From Talinum fruticosum (taxonomy: Eukaryota > Streptophyta > Magnoliopsida > Caryophyllales > Talinaceae), in assembly GCA_021018815.1 (NCBI GenBank), contig JAITYX010000003.1, positions 9,360,501 through 9,424,500 of the forward strand: a DNA stretch of 64,000 nt. The letters run 5' to 3'. Position numbers and translations under genes: made by a program. Under the pieces are notes generated by a model, which did not search any database, was not told the DNA's origin, and saw only the letters and a list, made by a program, of their open reading frames with translations. This document shows, in pieces, positions 24,171 through 34,039 of this stretch; position 1 is the stretch's first letter; every line of letters begins with the position of its first letter.

Positions 24171-25201
24171 ACATATGCAAGAGAATGTCAAAATTACAAA
24201 CTCAATTACATTTCAATAGTAGAATAAGTAATTAACAGACACCCTCATTGTGGTCTTCTTATTATTTATAATTTGGTTTTCTATTTTTGTATACGTTCAT
24301 CTTTTATGTCGAATGCTATTTTTTATATGGAATGCTATTTTAACATTAGATACCCGGTAGCTATTTTTTATATGGAATGTTATAAGAAATAGCATTCCAT
24401 ATATAATAAAAAATAGCTAGAAGAAATTAACACGTACAATACACAAGTTTTCTAACACAACTACATGTTAGCATTCCATCGCTACCCTACACTTTGAGAC
24501 AGCACCTCCTGCCATACTGCTTATCGGCCGTCGCCAATAAATTTTTCTGCTTCCATATATTTATTTTACGTATCACAGCATTATTTTTTTAATTTATTTA
24601 TTATCTTTTTACCAAGTATATATTGACATTTTACACATTTATTTTTTGTTATTATTTCAATTTATATGTGCATAAAAAAATAATATATTAATTAACGTTT
24701 TGCCTCTTACTACTCATATCTTATTGTATAAACTATTTTATTTAAATTTTTTCATATTTGGTTTTGTTCCAATAAATAATAAATGCCTATTTAGACCTAT
24801 AAAATAGTTTCATCAGAATACTGATGTACCTTATAATTATGTTTAAAAAACCGGTGTTTATTATTGAAAACATAGCAATTGCTTGAAAATAGATTTCCTT
24901 ATAGGATTCTTTGGCCTTCTCTAAGATTACAATGGATTGTAATTTGCAAGGATCATTCCCGTTAATAGAAGTTGTCTCGTACCCATGGATATTCTAAGAC
25001 ACATTGAGTTCAGACAAAGCCCACATATTTTCCATTTTTTTCTTGTTGGGCTTGCTCTGCATATTTGCTATTAGATGATGAACAAAAATTTTGGGGTTGG
25101 TCATCATGAGTAATCAATCTGCTTCGCTGGATAGCCCCATAACATTGAGTAAAACCACCTATGACGCTGAGTGATGCCCACGGTTACTCCATTTAAATTA
25201 T
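24171..25201. other. A/T-rich sequence with a small palindrome; no gene seen
   Basis: No coding frame is supported. The only structure noticed is the palindrome at 24358-24419, listed separately. Confidence 0.5.
24313..24419. repeat. Palindrome with an extra upstream arm copy
   Basis: Left arm 24358-24383 (tagctattttttatatgga onward) pairs with 24391-24419 (agcattccatatataataa onward) around a 7-base loop. A third copy of the arm lies at 24313-24341 in the left-arm orientation. RNA or single-stranded DNA here would fold into a hairpin. It may be a tiny MITE remnant. Confidence 0.7.
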
Positions 25202-25686
25202 GAGTGCAACTTAGGGGTTTAAACAAGTCGAGCCGAGCTTAAGTTGGGTAAGCTTGAGTTTGGCTTGATCAGGTTTTAGCTAGCCTCGAAGTTCACGGAA
25301 CTTTTAAATTTTAGGCCCCTGCTCAGCTTGGTTGAATATTACACGGCTCAAGATCGGGCGAGTTAGCTAAGCTTAAGATTGTTTTTTAATTTTTCTTAAA
25401 GATTTTTTCAAATTCAGAGTTATAATCAAAGTTTAATTTTATATTTTTGCATTAGGTTTAAAAAAAGAGTTTGAATGAAATTTTAATTATTTAATAGTAA
25501 TTTTATACTCTCTACCCAAGTAATCAATCAAAAAATTAAACTAATTAATTTCAACCGAGCTAAATTTAATCTACCTCGCTAATCTCAAGTTAGGCTTGGT
25601 ATATCTTCGAGCCGTTTCAAGCTTGGTTTGACACGAGTCTGAGTCGAACTTTGACCGAGCTGAGCCATAACACTCAACGAGTGCAA
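25202..25686. mobile_element. Small non-autonomous element with 8-bp TSD (hAT-like)
   Basis: Body 25210-25678 (469 bp) is flanked by the perfect 8-base repeat gagtgcaa (25202-25209 and 25679-25686). Ends are weakly inverted (cttaggggtt against gttgagtgtt, 6 of 10). The interior is rich in gagccgagct/agctcggtc-type motifs near both ends, as in common plant repeats of this kind. An 8-bp duplication is typical of hAT. There is no coding capacity. The superfamily is an inference from TSD length and end sequence. Confidence 0.6.
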
Positions 25687-26101
25687 TTACTACTTCTCTT
25701 TCACGAGTTGTTATTATGGAAGTCTTCGTTCTACCTTACTACATAGGTCTAGAGACATTTTGTTTTTGGATACAAGCGAACAAAAGAGGGCTTTCGGAAA
25801 TGGGGGAGGGAACTAAAAACGGCTTAGATTTTGTCCTAGAAGATTTTTAAAAATTCATTTTTATAATTGTCTATATTTTTTAGTATTTTTGGAATATAAT
25901 AATCCGAACTTTGACATATTTGAAAATCAATAGTCTGTAATTAAGACATTGTTACCAGTGAGTCACGCTTTTGATGTAACTAATTTTAATATCCAACAAC
26001 CGAGTTCAACTCACCGGATATATGACGTGGCAAGTAACACGTATAAGATGAAGAGAATTTAAAAAGAAAAAACAAGCCAAGTGTCCAGCAATTTTAAACA
26101 C
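25687..26101. other. No feature recognised
   Basis: A/T-rich, no frame or repeat of note. It could be promoter-side sequence for the GRF-like gene that follows. Confidence 0.4.
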
Positions 26102-26159
<58 letters not shown>

Positions 26160-26160
26160 A
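26102..26160. repeat. (CT)n and (CTTTCT)n microsatellite
   Basis: Thirteen or so CT units followed by several tttctc units. It lies 145 bases before the start codon of the GRF-like frame, where plant 5' leaders and core promoters often carry Y-patch/CT tracts. Confidence 0.9.
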
Positions 26161-26305
26161 AATTGTACAACCCATTCTTAAGAGAAAAAGGTAATAGCCA
26201 TATCTCCAAATCAACAACATAAAAAGTTTGTGATTTTCAAAAGTTTTTGGGGGTTGACAGTAAGAAAAAAGGAAGGGGAAGAGGAAGACAGAGAAAAAGA
26301 GTTTA

Positions 26306-26960
26306 ATGAGTGGCAAGGGTATCGGTAATGTCAATTCCTATGATTCATTAAGTGGAAGGAATTCTAATACCCAGAATAAGAAATTGGCCATGGTGAAATG
26401 CTTCCATGACCTACCTATTGTTCATAAAATATCTAAAACACCCCAACATATAGGGAAAAATTTTATGGGTGCCCATTATGGAAGGTATATGCAAATTTAA
26501 TTACGGGTTTACATATGGCTTGAAATTGCAATTCACATATGAAATGTGAATGTGTATGTGATGGTAGATGAGTCAAGACTGTCGATTTGACGGATAGGAT
26601 GATGATAATAAAGAAATGATTATGTTGGAAAACAAAAAATTGTTGGTAAAAGAGAGTAGAAGAATTAGTAGGTGATGTACAAAAATGGGACTTGAAGTGT
26701 AAAACATGAAGCCTTCCAACAAAGACAGTAGCAAGCGTAGAAGTGATGTAGCACATGTCATTCAAATGTTGACTGAAGATAATACAAAATTAAGTACCAA
26801 GATTGTAAAAGAGAAGGAGAAAAGGAAACAAGTTCAAAAAGAATTGAAGATAGTGAAGAAAGAACTAATGATGCTCAAAGGAAAAGCTCCAAGGAAATAT
26901 TGGCGGGAGAAAATATGGATATTTTTGTATTTTGTGATAAGGGGAAAATTAATAATATAG
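26306..26960 (+). pseudogene. GRF-type zinc finger / coiled-coil protein, broken
   Basis: Start at 26306 gives MSGKGIGNVNSYDSL, then MVKCFHDLPIVHKISKTPQ and GKNFMGAHYG (residues about 30-58). This matches the plant GRF zinc finger (C.C..P......T..NPGR.F..C) with the second Cys changed to His and the third lost (GAH for GC). The frame stops at 26500. The rest is at 26706-26960 in another frame: a lysine/glutamate-rich coiled coil (TEDNTKLSTKIVKEKEKRKQ, then KELKIVKKELMMLK) and a hydrophobic C-terminus (IWIFLYFVI). GRF finger, coiled coil and C-terminal anchor is a common layout of short plant GRF proteins. Finger loss and stops argue for a pseudogene. Function is unknown. Confidence 0.6.
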
Positions 26961-27559
26961 TGGGGTAGAAGTGGGACACTAGTAGGATGTTGTAATAGTG
27001 TGTTAGTTAAGGGTGCGTGTATTGTATACTTTGTATTGAATGGGTGAATCAATGAATAAATGAAATTTTAAAAATTTCATGGTGGGAAAAATTGTATGAA
27101 ATTTGTATCTTAGATGGAGAATTTAAATGAAATATTGCAATTCATTTACACTCAAAGTGAAATCAGCATTGTTTGTGACAAACTAAGTTCACAAAATATT
27201 TGACTTTCTGAGCCCCAAAAAATTAACCCCTAAATTACATGACATTCACAGAAAAAGCTAGTTATTCCCACCCCCTACCCCAAAAAAATTGACTGTCCGA
27301 GCCTCCTTGCTTACTGAGTGCTGTTGTATGTAACCTGAAATGTGGTGGTAGATATTGATGTTTGGATGAACATTAGTGGTTGCCCTAGGTCTTCCATAAA
27401 GTGTGATGAGTCTACTCTCACAATGCGTGTACCTCATCGTCCCCTCCCCTACCTCTTATTCCCCTACCTCTATCAAACTAGGTGGTAGTTGCACTTTCAT
27501 TAGTCATAGGTTGCTCTTTGGTGTGCTTTCTTGGTTTATCCCTTAGCTTTCCCTATTAT
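26961..27559. other. Sequence between the GRF-like relic and the MULE transposase
   Basis: No frame recognised. It should include the 3' end of the minus-strand MULE, but I could not find a terminal inverted repeat. Confidence 0.4.
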
Positions 27560-28525
27560 GGTGGATTTAGATTATCAGGTGCCCTATCTTTATCAAGGCA
27601 ACCTTTTTTGTTATGACCAACTGAATGGCATATAATGCACACCATTTGTCTCTCATGCCTAATTAACTTGCCTTTTCTCTTTAGATCTTCATTGGTATCT
27701 TTTTTCATGTTTCATTTTGGTCCGGCAGGCCCTATTTTAATTGGTGGTGGGTGAAGTAGAAGCTCCTTTTCAAGTCAATGTCTTTCTCCAAGCAAATTAG
27801 CTGAATTCACTTGCATAAGTTCCCATGTATTTGGATTTCTTAAAGTAGGCATGCACATAATCCTCTCGAGTCTTGCTTGAGCCATGTTATACAAGCAATG
27901 GAATGGAAATAGGGAATCCTTGTCGATCCCATTTTTCACAAGTACATGTGCCGAGTAGTGAGGTCAACATGAAGATTGTCTAGCCTACAGGAGACTTGGA
28001 ATACTTTATTGCTGCTAGGAATTGGAATGCAATTTTTGGCTTTATCTTTTTCCTTTTCTATTATTATTCTACTCCGGGGTAGATATCATCCTCGGATGTC
28101 TCTATCACGGCTTTTTAACAACCATTCTTTCCATCAAAGCCATTCTAATGTCTTCTAATATATGTATGAAATGCTTATTCCTAGCTAGGATAATATATGC
28201 ATTGAAGGTCTCAGCCATCTTGTTGACAACAACATCACATTGTGAATTAGTTCTCATGAAAGCTATATAAAATAACCTTGGATTTTGAAAGTGAATATCA
28301 TATATAGTCTTATGACAAGCTAGTTTGAGGGCCTCTAAAACTTCTTTGAAGTTAGTCATGTAAACTTTTGCTACATTCCAAAATTAAAACCTTCAGTTCC
28401 TCACCCCTATGAGTCTTCTTCTAGTTTTCATAGCATGTATTGCATAATGTGTGTGCTCATAGTTGGGGAAGACAGTTGACACAACATTAAGGATTTATCG
28501 GATGGGATCCAACTCTAGCTTTCCG
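27560..28525 (-). pseudogene. MULE (Mutator-like) transposase, C-terminal half
   Basis: Minus-strand fragments of a MuDR/MULE transposase in the expected order: a segment after the catalytic core (VVSTVFPNYEHTHYAIHA near 28450); ECDVVVN-type block reading RTNSQCDVVVNKMAETFNAY then ARNKHFIHILEDIRMALMER (28105-28359); a SWIM finger region reading TCTCEKWDRQGFPI near 27950, with the downstream C.H residues lost; and a CCHC knuckle CIICHSVGHNKKGC near 27640 just before the end. Frames shift several times and contain stops. The matching N-terminal half is at 62433-64000 on the same strand. The gap between them is filled by the LTR-C/CACTA nest. Transposition activity is not possible as it stands. 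Confidence 0.85.
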
Positions 28526-28562
28526 GGTAGCGTACCCTTGACCCTAATCTAATACGTTAAAT

Positions 28563-29150
28563 CACTATAAGAAAGTTGAGATTTACAAACCATTTTTTTC
28601 CAACCGTTTCTAAATACTTGGAAAAACAACCGCTTTCCAACCGTTTTTACACTTTTTAATATTTGCAACCATTTTACTTGTCATAGGAAAATCGGTTGAT
28701 TTTTATAAAATTTACTCGGCATTTTTCAGACCATATTTTTAACAGTCGATATTTTTCGATTTCATGTAATTTATTTGTTTGCAACCCTTTTACCAACCAT
28801 TTTATATTGGCTGGAAAAATAATTAAAATTTGAAAACTTTCTTTTCGGACTCCTCTCCCACTTTTGAGTCTCTCTCTCTCTTTGTCCTCCCTTCTCATTC
28901 GAACACCAACAATGATGGAGCACAAATCTTACTTCTAGTCCTCTCCCCTTATTCGTGCCAATAGAGTTCGCTATCTATCCTCCTCCTTATCGGTTCAAGT
29001 AACATGTTTTATCGCCGATTTGAAAAAGAGTGTCGATTTTTACCGCCTTTGCATACTCAATGACTTCAAATTCTCGTGTTCTGATTTTTCCCACATCCCT
29101 TTCCTTGACCCTATTTTGATTTGACAAGGAAGAAGACGTAGTTGCATGTC
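28563..29150. repeat. CACTA left arm with subterminal aaccgttt motifs
   Basis: Motifs of the type ccaaccgttt, caaccatttt and ccaaccattt recur at 28587-28810, followed by C/T-rich sequence. The small minus-strand frame at 28674-28925 crosses them and looks non-coding. The junction with the LARD is somewhere near 29150. Confidence 0.6.
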
Positions 29151-29159
29151 GGTGGAGGA

Positions 29160-29397
29160 AGGGGTCCGTTAAACCTCGTATTTATCGGTTTTAAGGCTTT
29201 TAATCTATTGATTTCTCGTATTGATTTTGTTATTAGTTGAATCTAATCTCCAAGCAAATTTCGTCGAACCGAGTTTCACCTATATTAGAGTTTTTAGGCG
29301 GATTTAGTACTTGAAAGCAAGTTTCTCGTGAACACGACCTATACTTGCCAGCTTTTAGCTACGGCTACACTCGCGCTTGCGGTATTTTCTCAACAAG
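29160..29397 (+). repeat. Element D 5' LTR remnant
   Basis: The end of an Athila-like LTR: gtgaacacgacctatacttg...ctacactcgcgcttgcgg corresponds to gtggacacgacccgtgctta...ctacaccgtgcacttgcg at 53340-53395. It finishes caacaag, where a PBS should follow but instead ttttcagctttt does. The start is not defined. Confidence 0.55.
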
Positions 29398-29439
29398 TTT
29401 TCAGCTTTTCTTTTTCTTTTTCAAAATATTGAAGCATGG

Positions 29440-29568
29440 CTTCTCCTCCCCACACCTAAATCTCACAATGTCCTCATTAGGAGCCAAGGAGCAACCACAC
29501 CAACAATAAAGACTCAATTACATACAAAAACACTACCACAAAAAATAAAACAAAAGTAAAAACAAAAC

Positions 29569-29646
<78 letters not shown>

Positions 29647-29875
29647 GTGATCATGGCCATTATGGCTTAACAACACCCAAAGTTTATCCTCCCTCACACC
29701 TAAATCTCACAATGTCTTCATTAGGAGCCAAAGAGCAACCACACCAACAATAAAGACTCAATTACATACAAAAACACTACCACAAAAACAAAACAAAAGC
29801 AAAAACAAAACATGAATATACATATGGGTGACCATGGCCATTATGGCTCAACAACATCTAAAGTTTATCCTCAAA
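29440..29875. repeat. Imperfect tandem duplication with a (TA)n tract between copies
   Basis: Copy 1 (about 29440-29570) and copy 2 (about 29692-29815) share ctaaatctcacaatgtc...aggagcca...gagcaaccacaccaacaa and ataaagactcaattacatac. Both are followed by gggtga(t/c)catggccattatgg. The (TA)n tract at 29571-29643 is only in the first copy. Both copies begin with cacacctaaa, the complement of a tttaggtgtg PPT-like motif. Confidence 0.85.
29571..29643. repeat. (TA)n microsatellite
   Basis: About 36 perfect TA units within the duplication in element D. Confidence 0.97.
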
Positions 29876-30237
29876 ATGATCACCCTACAAAAGCATCATC
29901 CTAAATGTCCACAACTAAAAACAAAAAAAACACAATCCTAAATATCCACAACTAAAATAAATACAAAGAAAGAAATAAGAAAAAAAATATAGAAGAAAAA
30001 CAGAGAAAGAGAGAGAGAGGGAACGAGTATACCAGTGTTAGGTGTTGAGTGCACCTAAACTAATGCCTCCTAAAATAGTACTAAGAAGGCTCGAGGAGCA
30101 TCAGCTACTCCTCCTTGTCTCAAGATTAAGCTCCAACTCGGATGATGTTAGATCTCTAAGGAGCTTATTAAATTCCTAAGCATGCAACTCAGACAAATGA
30201 AAGTAAGAGAACATAAGCGAAACTATATCAATGACAT

Positions 30238-31489
30238 TCAATGCCCTCTTAAATTTATTAGATGCCTTAGAAAAATCAAAAGAGTGATCAAAGAAGCTAG
30301 TCCACATATTTTTCTAGACATGTCCTCTAGGCAAGCATGATAATGGTTAAGGGAGGGCTTAGAACCTCCAAAGGTACCTAGGGACACAATATTGTCAACT
30401 TCATCCCCCTCAAATATGTCAAAGGAGTTATCCACATGACCCACATCCAAATCAGAATCACAAATCACATAATAGGTTGTGGGCTCGGAAAAATGATACT
30501 TGGGGGAAGGGGAGGGTGGTGAACAAATAGGGAAGTAGGGATCAAAACAAGTGAGTCTGGGGACACATGATCATCAACATCAAGACTAATATATGATGCC
30601 TCAACCACAACCACCTCATATGACTCCCCTAAAGGAGTATCCTCATCAAACACCTCATCTAAAGCATCTTCTGATTCACAATATAAATCCTCCTCACCAT
30701 CTAAACTAGCATCAACACCTAAGGCAAACTCGGTGTTGTCCCTATGGTAAGGATGGAGCAACAATGGATAATGTAATTGGGGATGGTCAATCTCTTCCTC
30801 TAGTCTGGACTTTAAAGGAAACGAAGACTCATCATCATCGTCATCAAATGCCTTAATTATAGCAGAACTAAGACTAAGGTTAGTTTCATGCGATAAGTCG
30901 GACTCCCTAATTTTAGCAAGACATGCAAGTTGCTCATTTTTTTTCATCCATAGTCCTTATCAATTTATAAGTATCAGCAAGAGCCGAAATATAAGGACAA
31001 CAACTAGTATAGTGATCATAAGAGTTACACTTTTCACACCAAAGAGAGGTAGAATCGAGAATACAAGGGGATTGAATGTAAGATCTAGCATGATAAGCAC
31101 AAGGGTCGGGGCATGGAAATCCAAAATCAGTACAAGCCTTTTCAAATTCACAAGTATCCGAAGCAACCCATTCAAGTAAATCCTAAGCTTCATTAACACT
31201 TTTTGCACAAAAATCCCAATACTCTAAAAGAGCACGGGTTTCACAACTCCACATTCATAGACAACATTTAATACTTCCCATTTCTCCAAATAGTTACCAA
31301 AAAGAGTAAGAAGAGCATTAAGTCGATCAAAGTACCGATAAAATAATTCATGCTCATACTCGCGGATAATGGTAAGTAGACATGCTTTAATTTGTTTTTG
31401 AATTTTTGATTTTGAATTTTTTTGGATTTTTTTAAGATAAAAGCCTAGTCTAAAATGTTCAAGTAAGCTCCAATATTGAAACAAAACAA
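30238..31489 (-). pseudogene. Gag-like protein of element D with a CCHC knuckle
   Basis: Minus-strand reading starts just after the PBS. The first part (31224-31517) is basic and helical (KIQKQIKACLLTIIREYEHE, LLTLFGNYLEKWEVLNVVYE). Next comes LWCEKCNSYDHYTSCCPY near 31040, a complete CX2CX4HX4C finger followed by ISALADTYKLIRTMDE. A frameshift then leads into EQLACLAKIRESDLSHETNL and a long acidic tail (30465-30947; DDDDDESSFPL, EEDLYCESEDALDEVFDEDT) ending near 30238. Finger then EQLACL-type helix then acidic tail is the layout of the gag-like protein found in many plant LARDs. There is no protease or RT. At least two shifts make it a pseudogene; the function is RNA packaging by analogy only. 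Confidence 0.6.
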
Positions 31490-31517
31490 CTCCCCGATAA
31501 CGGCGCCAAAAACTCAA

Positions 31518-31904
31518 TTACGTAATATTTTGGGGAGCTTGTGACATTTTGATTAGCTTTGAACTCTTGTTACTTGGCTATTAGTTTGTATATATTTATG
31601 ATGTACATAATAGACTTTGATCCAAAATGTGTAATTCTATGTCCCGTTTGAACCCCACCATTCAATTTTTGAGTTAGTTTGGCTTTGGTAGAGGAACATG
31701 TCGATTTTGAGCCTTAAAGACTAATCCATCAATTTTAGTCTCATATTTCATTTCATGTGTGACTCTTCCTTGGTGCATTTCCTCTAGAACTTGCTTTGTC
31801 TCTCTTTGAGATCACATTTGGCATTTACATTAATATGATAGAGGCATTCATTCATTTGTTTTCAAATTACATGAGCCGAAAGCCACCCTATTATGTATAC
31901 CATT
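31518..31904 (+). other. Element D non-coding body, left of the Tat insertion
   Basis: A/T-rich, no gene. It joins across the Tat element to 47967 (…gtatacc|ttttgctaaccctttgagc), reading as one continuous LARD 3' non-coding region. Confidence 0.55.
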
Positions 31905-32475
31905 TGTTTCGGGGAAAAACTTGCGTGATGATGTGGGTGATGATTCGGAGGGAAAAAGGATTTATTGCTCCGAGTCACGAGGGCATCACGTGATCGGAGG
32001 GATTCCACGTGGCGACTACCGAACCTCGCAAAAAGACGAAGCCTCGGGGTGGATCCTGGGAACGCCCTTCCAACGCTCAAGTTAGTTTGAAGAACTGAAT
32101 GAGCGGATCGAGGAAATATTCCTTGATGTGCATGAAGGGGAATTTCATAGGATTTTCTCACCGAATTAAGGCTTTTTGGGATTTGGGAGATTTTCCTAGA
32201 GAGAAAAGTGTTGGGAATTGGTGATGTGAGCTTATGAGCATGTGAACATGTCCTTAAGGGTGAAAGTTGGAGAGTATTTATAAGGGAATTTTATAAGGGT
32301 AAGGTAGTAATTTACTATGATTTAAGAGGAAACCCTAGCCCTAATGGGCTTTGAGCTTTTACCCGGCCCGTTAAGAGTAGGCTTGGGACTCATATCTCCA
32401 TTGTCCGACTGATTAGACCCAAATGGCTAGTGACGTGGTGGGTGAGCTAGAACTGTCCGAGAAATGTCCGAATCA
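31905..32475 (-). repeat. Tat 3' LTR
   Basis: Direct repeat of 47392-47966. Shared landmarks are cttgcgtgatgat, ggagggattccacgtggc, aagttggagagtatttataa-type sequence and gctagtgacgtggtgggtgag. Ends (+ strand) are tgtttcgggg and ccgaatca. Confidence 0.88.
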
Positions 32476-32565
32476 TTTAGCCCTTCACTTTCTACCCGTA
32501 TACGTCCCAAGGTAGGTAGGTGGAATGTGGAGCCCACTCCGATATGCCTTTATGGCCCGAAGTCC

Positions 32566-32578
32566 TTATAAATAGGGG
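32566..32578 (+). promoter_or_regulatory. TATA box 1 for antisense transcription in Tat
   Basis: ttataaatagggg on the + strand, antisense to the Tat element, 74 bases before an ATG at 32652. The spacing allows a leader of about 45 bases. Confidence 0.55.
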
Positions 32579-32651
32579 ATGACTTTAAGGGAGTTGGTAA
32601 GTTCTACTTTCCTCGCTCGTTTGCTCATTCCTCTCTTTCGCTTAAGTAAAG

Positions 32652-32891
32652 ATGAGTCCTCGGTCACTTTCTGCTGATTATCAAAGGTTACGCCCGGATT
32701 TTCATAAGGCACAAGCGGAGGAGATAGCTCGTGTGACTCGTTGCCCCCACTATATCATGGAAACTTTCTACCACTACCTTGTTTTGGATGTGGGCGAGTG
32801 TAAGTTCGTGAGTGCTGGTGACTCGCGAGATGCTTTGGTCGGCCTTCGAACGTTCCGACTGGGACTGTCTCGAGGCTTGGGTGGAACATAA
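32652..32891 (+). CDS. Antisense small ORF in Tat 3' region, unknown function
   Basis: 79 codons starting MSPRSLSADYQRLRPDFHKA, then EEIARVTRCPHYIMETFYHY and ending LGLSRGLGGT. It runs against the Tat sense strand and begins downstream of a TATA box. Low repetitiveness, a charged, non-hydrophobic composition and the promoter-like sequence make it more plausible than a chance frame. I recognise no domain. Its stop is followed by sequence rich in stops, so it may be the first exon or a decayed start of a longer antisense gene. Confidence 0.4.
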   Translation: MSPRSLSADYQRLRPDFHKAQAEEIARVTRCPHYIMETFYHYLVLDVGECKFVSAGDSRDALVGLRTFRLGLSRGLGGT

Positions 32892-32916
32892 TCATGAGTG
32901 ATTTATTGACTTCCGG

Positions 32917-33504
32917 ATGAGGCATTATAGGTCCTCGAGGAGCGATGTGGTTGAGGGAGGCGCTACCTCAAGCACAGGCCCGTCACCTCATCCTTCTTTG
33001 GAGAGTAGCGAGTTGGTTGATGGCCCTACATCCCATTATTTTCAAGGCCAAAGGGACTTGCCAAAGGCAAAGAGGGGGACCTTCTTGTGGAGAAGAAGAG
33101 AAAACTCTCTACAAATAAGGAGAGGAACCTTCTGAAGGAGAAGTAAGGTGATGACCATGGCTCTCCTTTCGTCTAAGTAATGTAACCATAGTGTTGTACC
33201 ATTGTATCTTGAACTTTAGACACTTTTATTTCTCTTGTAATGCCGTGTTGCACGCTCTTGTCCCAATGAATGAACGAATGAATGGAGTTTACTTTGCCGA
33301 CTTTGTTTCTCTTCGCTTTTCTATCCCATTGTTGATGCCCTGTTTGCGATGAATGATTTTTACTTAGCCCCTTGGGCCTAAAGAGTGATTTATGCGAGGA
33401 AGGTGAATCATCCCATGGTCCTCCTTAGGCTCTCGAGGCCTTCAAGCCCCTGCATATTTGAGGTTCAAAATGTGATTTGCTTATGGTGGTGTTATCACCG
33501 ATAT
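32917..33504 (+). other. Tat 3' region, no clear gene
   Basis: Short frames only. The part near 32990-33135 is charged (KAKRGTFLWRRRE) but interrupted. A possible polyadenylation-like context (aatgaatgaacgaatgaatgg) lies near 33265. Confidence 0.35.
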
Positions 33505-33985
33505 TCTACGCGACCTTTCAGCCTCCCGGAGGATCGAAAGTGCTTGAGTGTAAGTACCTCATTAGGGAACATCCCATGGAGAGCGCAACCTCCTAACCTT
33601 AGGTTAGAAGTGCGAGTGCCCATGACGGAGTGGGTCTTCGCGCGACCTTTCAATTCCGAAGGTTTGAAAGTGCGTAAGTCTCGTTAGGGAACATCCCACA
33701 AAGAGTGCGACCCCCAACCTTCCGTTGGGAGTGCGAGTGCCCATGATAAAATGGGTCTTTCCGCAACTTTCCAGCTCCCTGAGGCTTGGAAATGCATGGT
33801 TGTATGTCCTCTAAGGGGTACTCCCTTTATGGAGTTGGGAGTGCGATTTTTAGCTCCCGAAGGCTAAGTTATCGCTGAGCGTAACTCCGAAGGATGTCCC
33901 CTTGTGGAGGTGGAAATGCGACTTGTTATCTCCCGGAGGCTAAATCGTTACTTGATGTTGAGAGATGTTTGGGCTCCGAAATCGT
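33505..33985. repeat. Tandem repeats (about 121-132 bp period) in Tat 3' region
   Basis: Unit 1 from about 33511 and unit 2 from about 33643 share cgacctttca, gaaagtgc, cttagggaacatccca-type and gtgcgagtgcccatga sequence. Unit 3 from about 33764 is more diverged (caactttcca, ctccctgaggcttggaa), and fragments with ctcccgaaggctaa and ctcccggaggctaa follow. Long tandem arrays in this place are common in Tat/Ogre-type elements. Confidence 0.8.
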
Positions 33986-34039
33986 ATGTTTCGTTGTGGA
34001 GATTTTTGCGAGGTTTTGTAATTTTTTTTTATGTAACCT

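Larger units (their letters stand above)
29398..31512 (-). other. Inverted PBS-plus-gag-like segment of element D
   Basis: On the minus strand the segment begins with the PBS tttttggcgccgttatcgg (31512 downward) and continues into the gag-like frame. The left LTR ends caacaag at 29397. Placing the segment in reverse gives caacaagtttttggcgcc, a normal LTR/PBS junction for this lineage. Short inverted sequences (aagtttt at 29396 and aaaaact at 31508) sit at the two breakpoints and could have guided the inversion. Confidence 0.6.

Noticed and set aside
29280..31517. First read as two separate LARDs lying in opposite directions.
   Set aside because: One inversion explains the LTR end, PBS and ORF direction more simply and restores a normal LTR/PBS junction.
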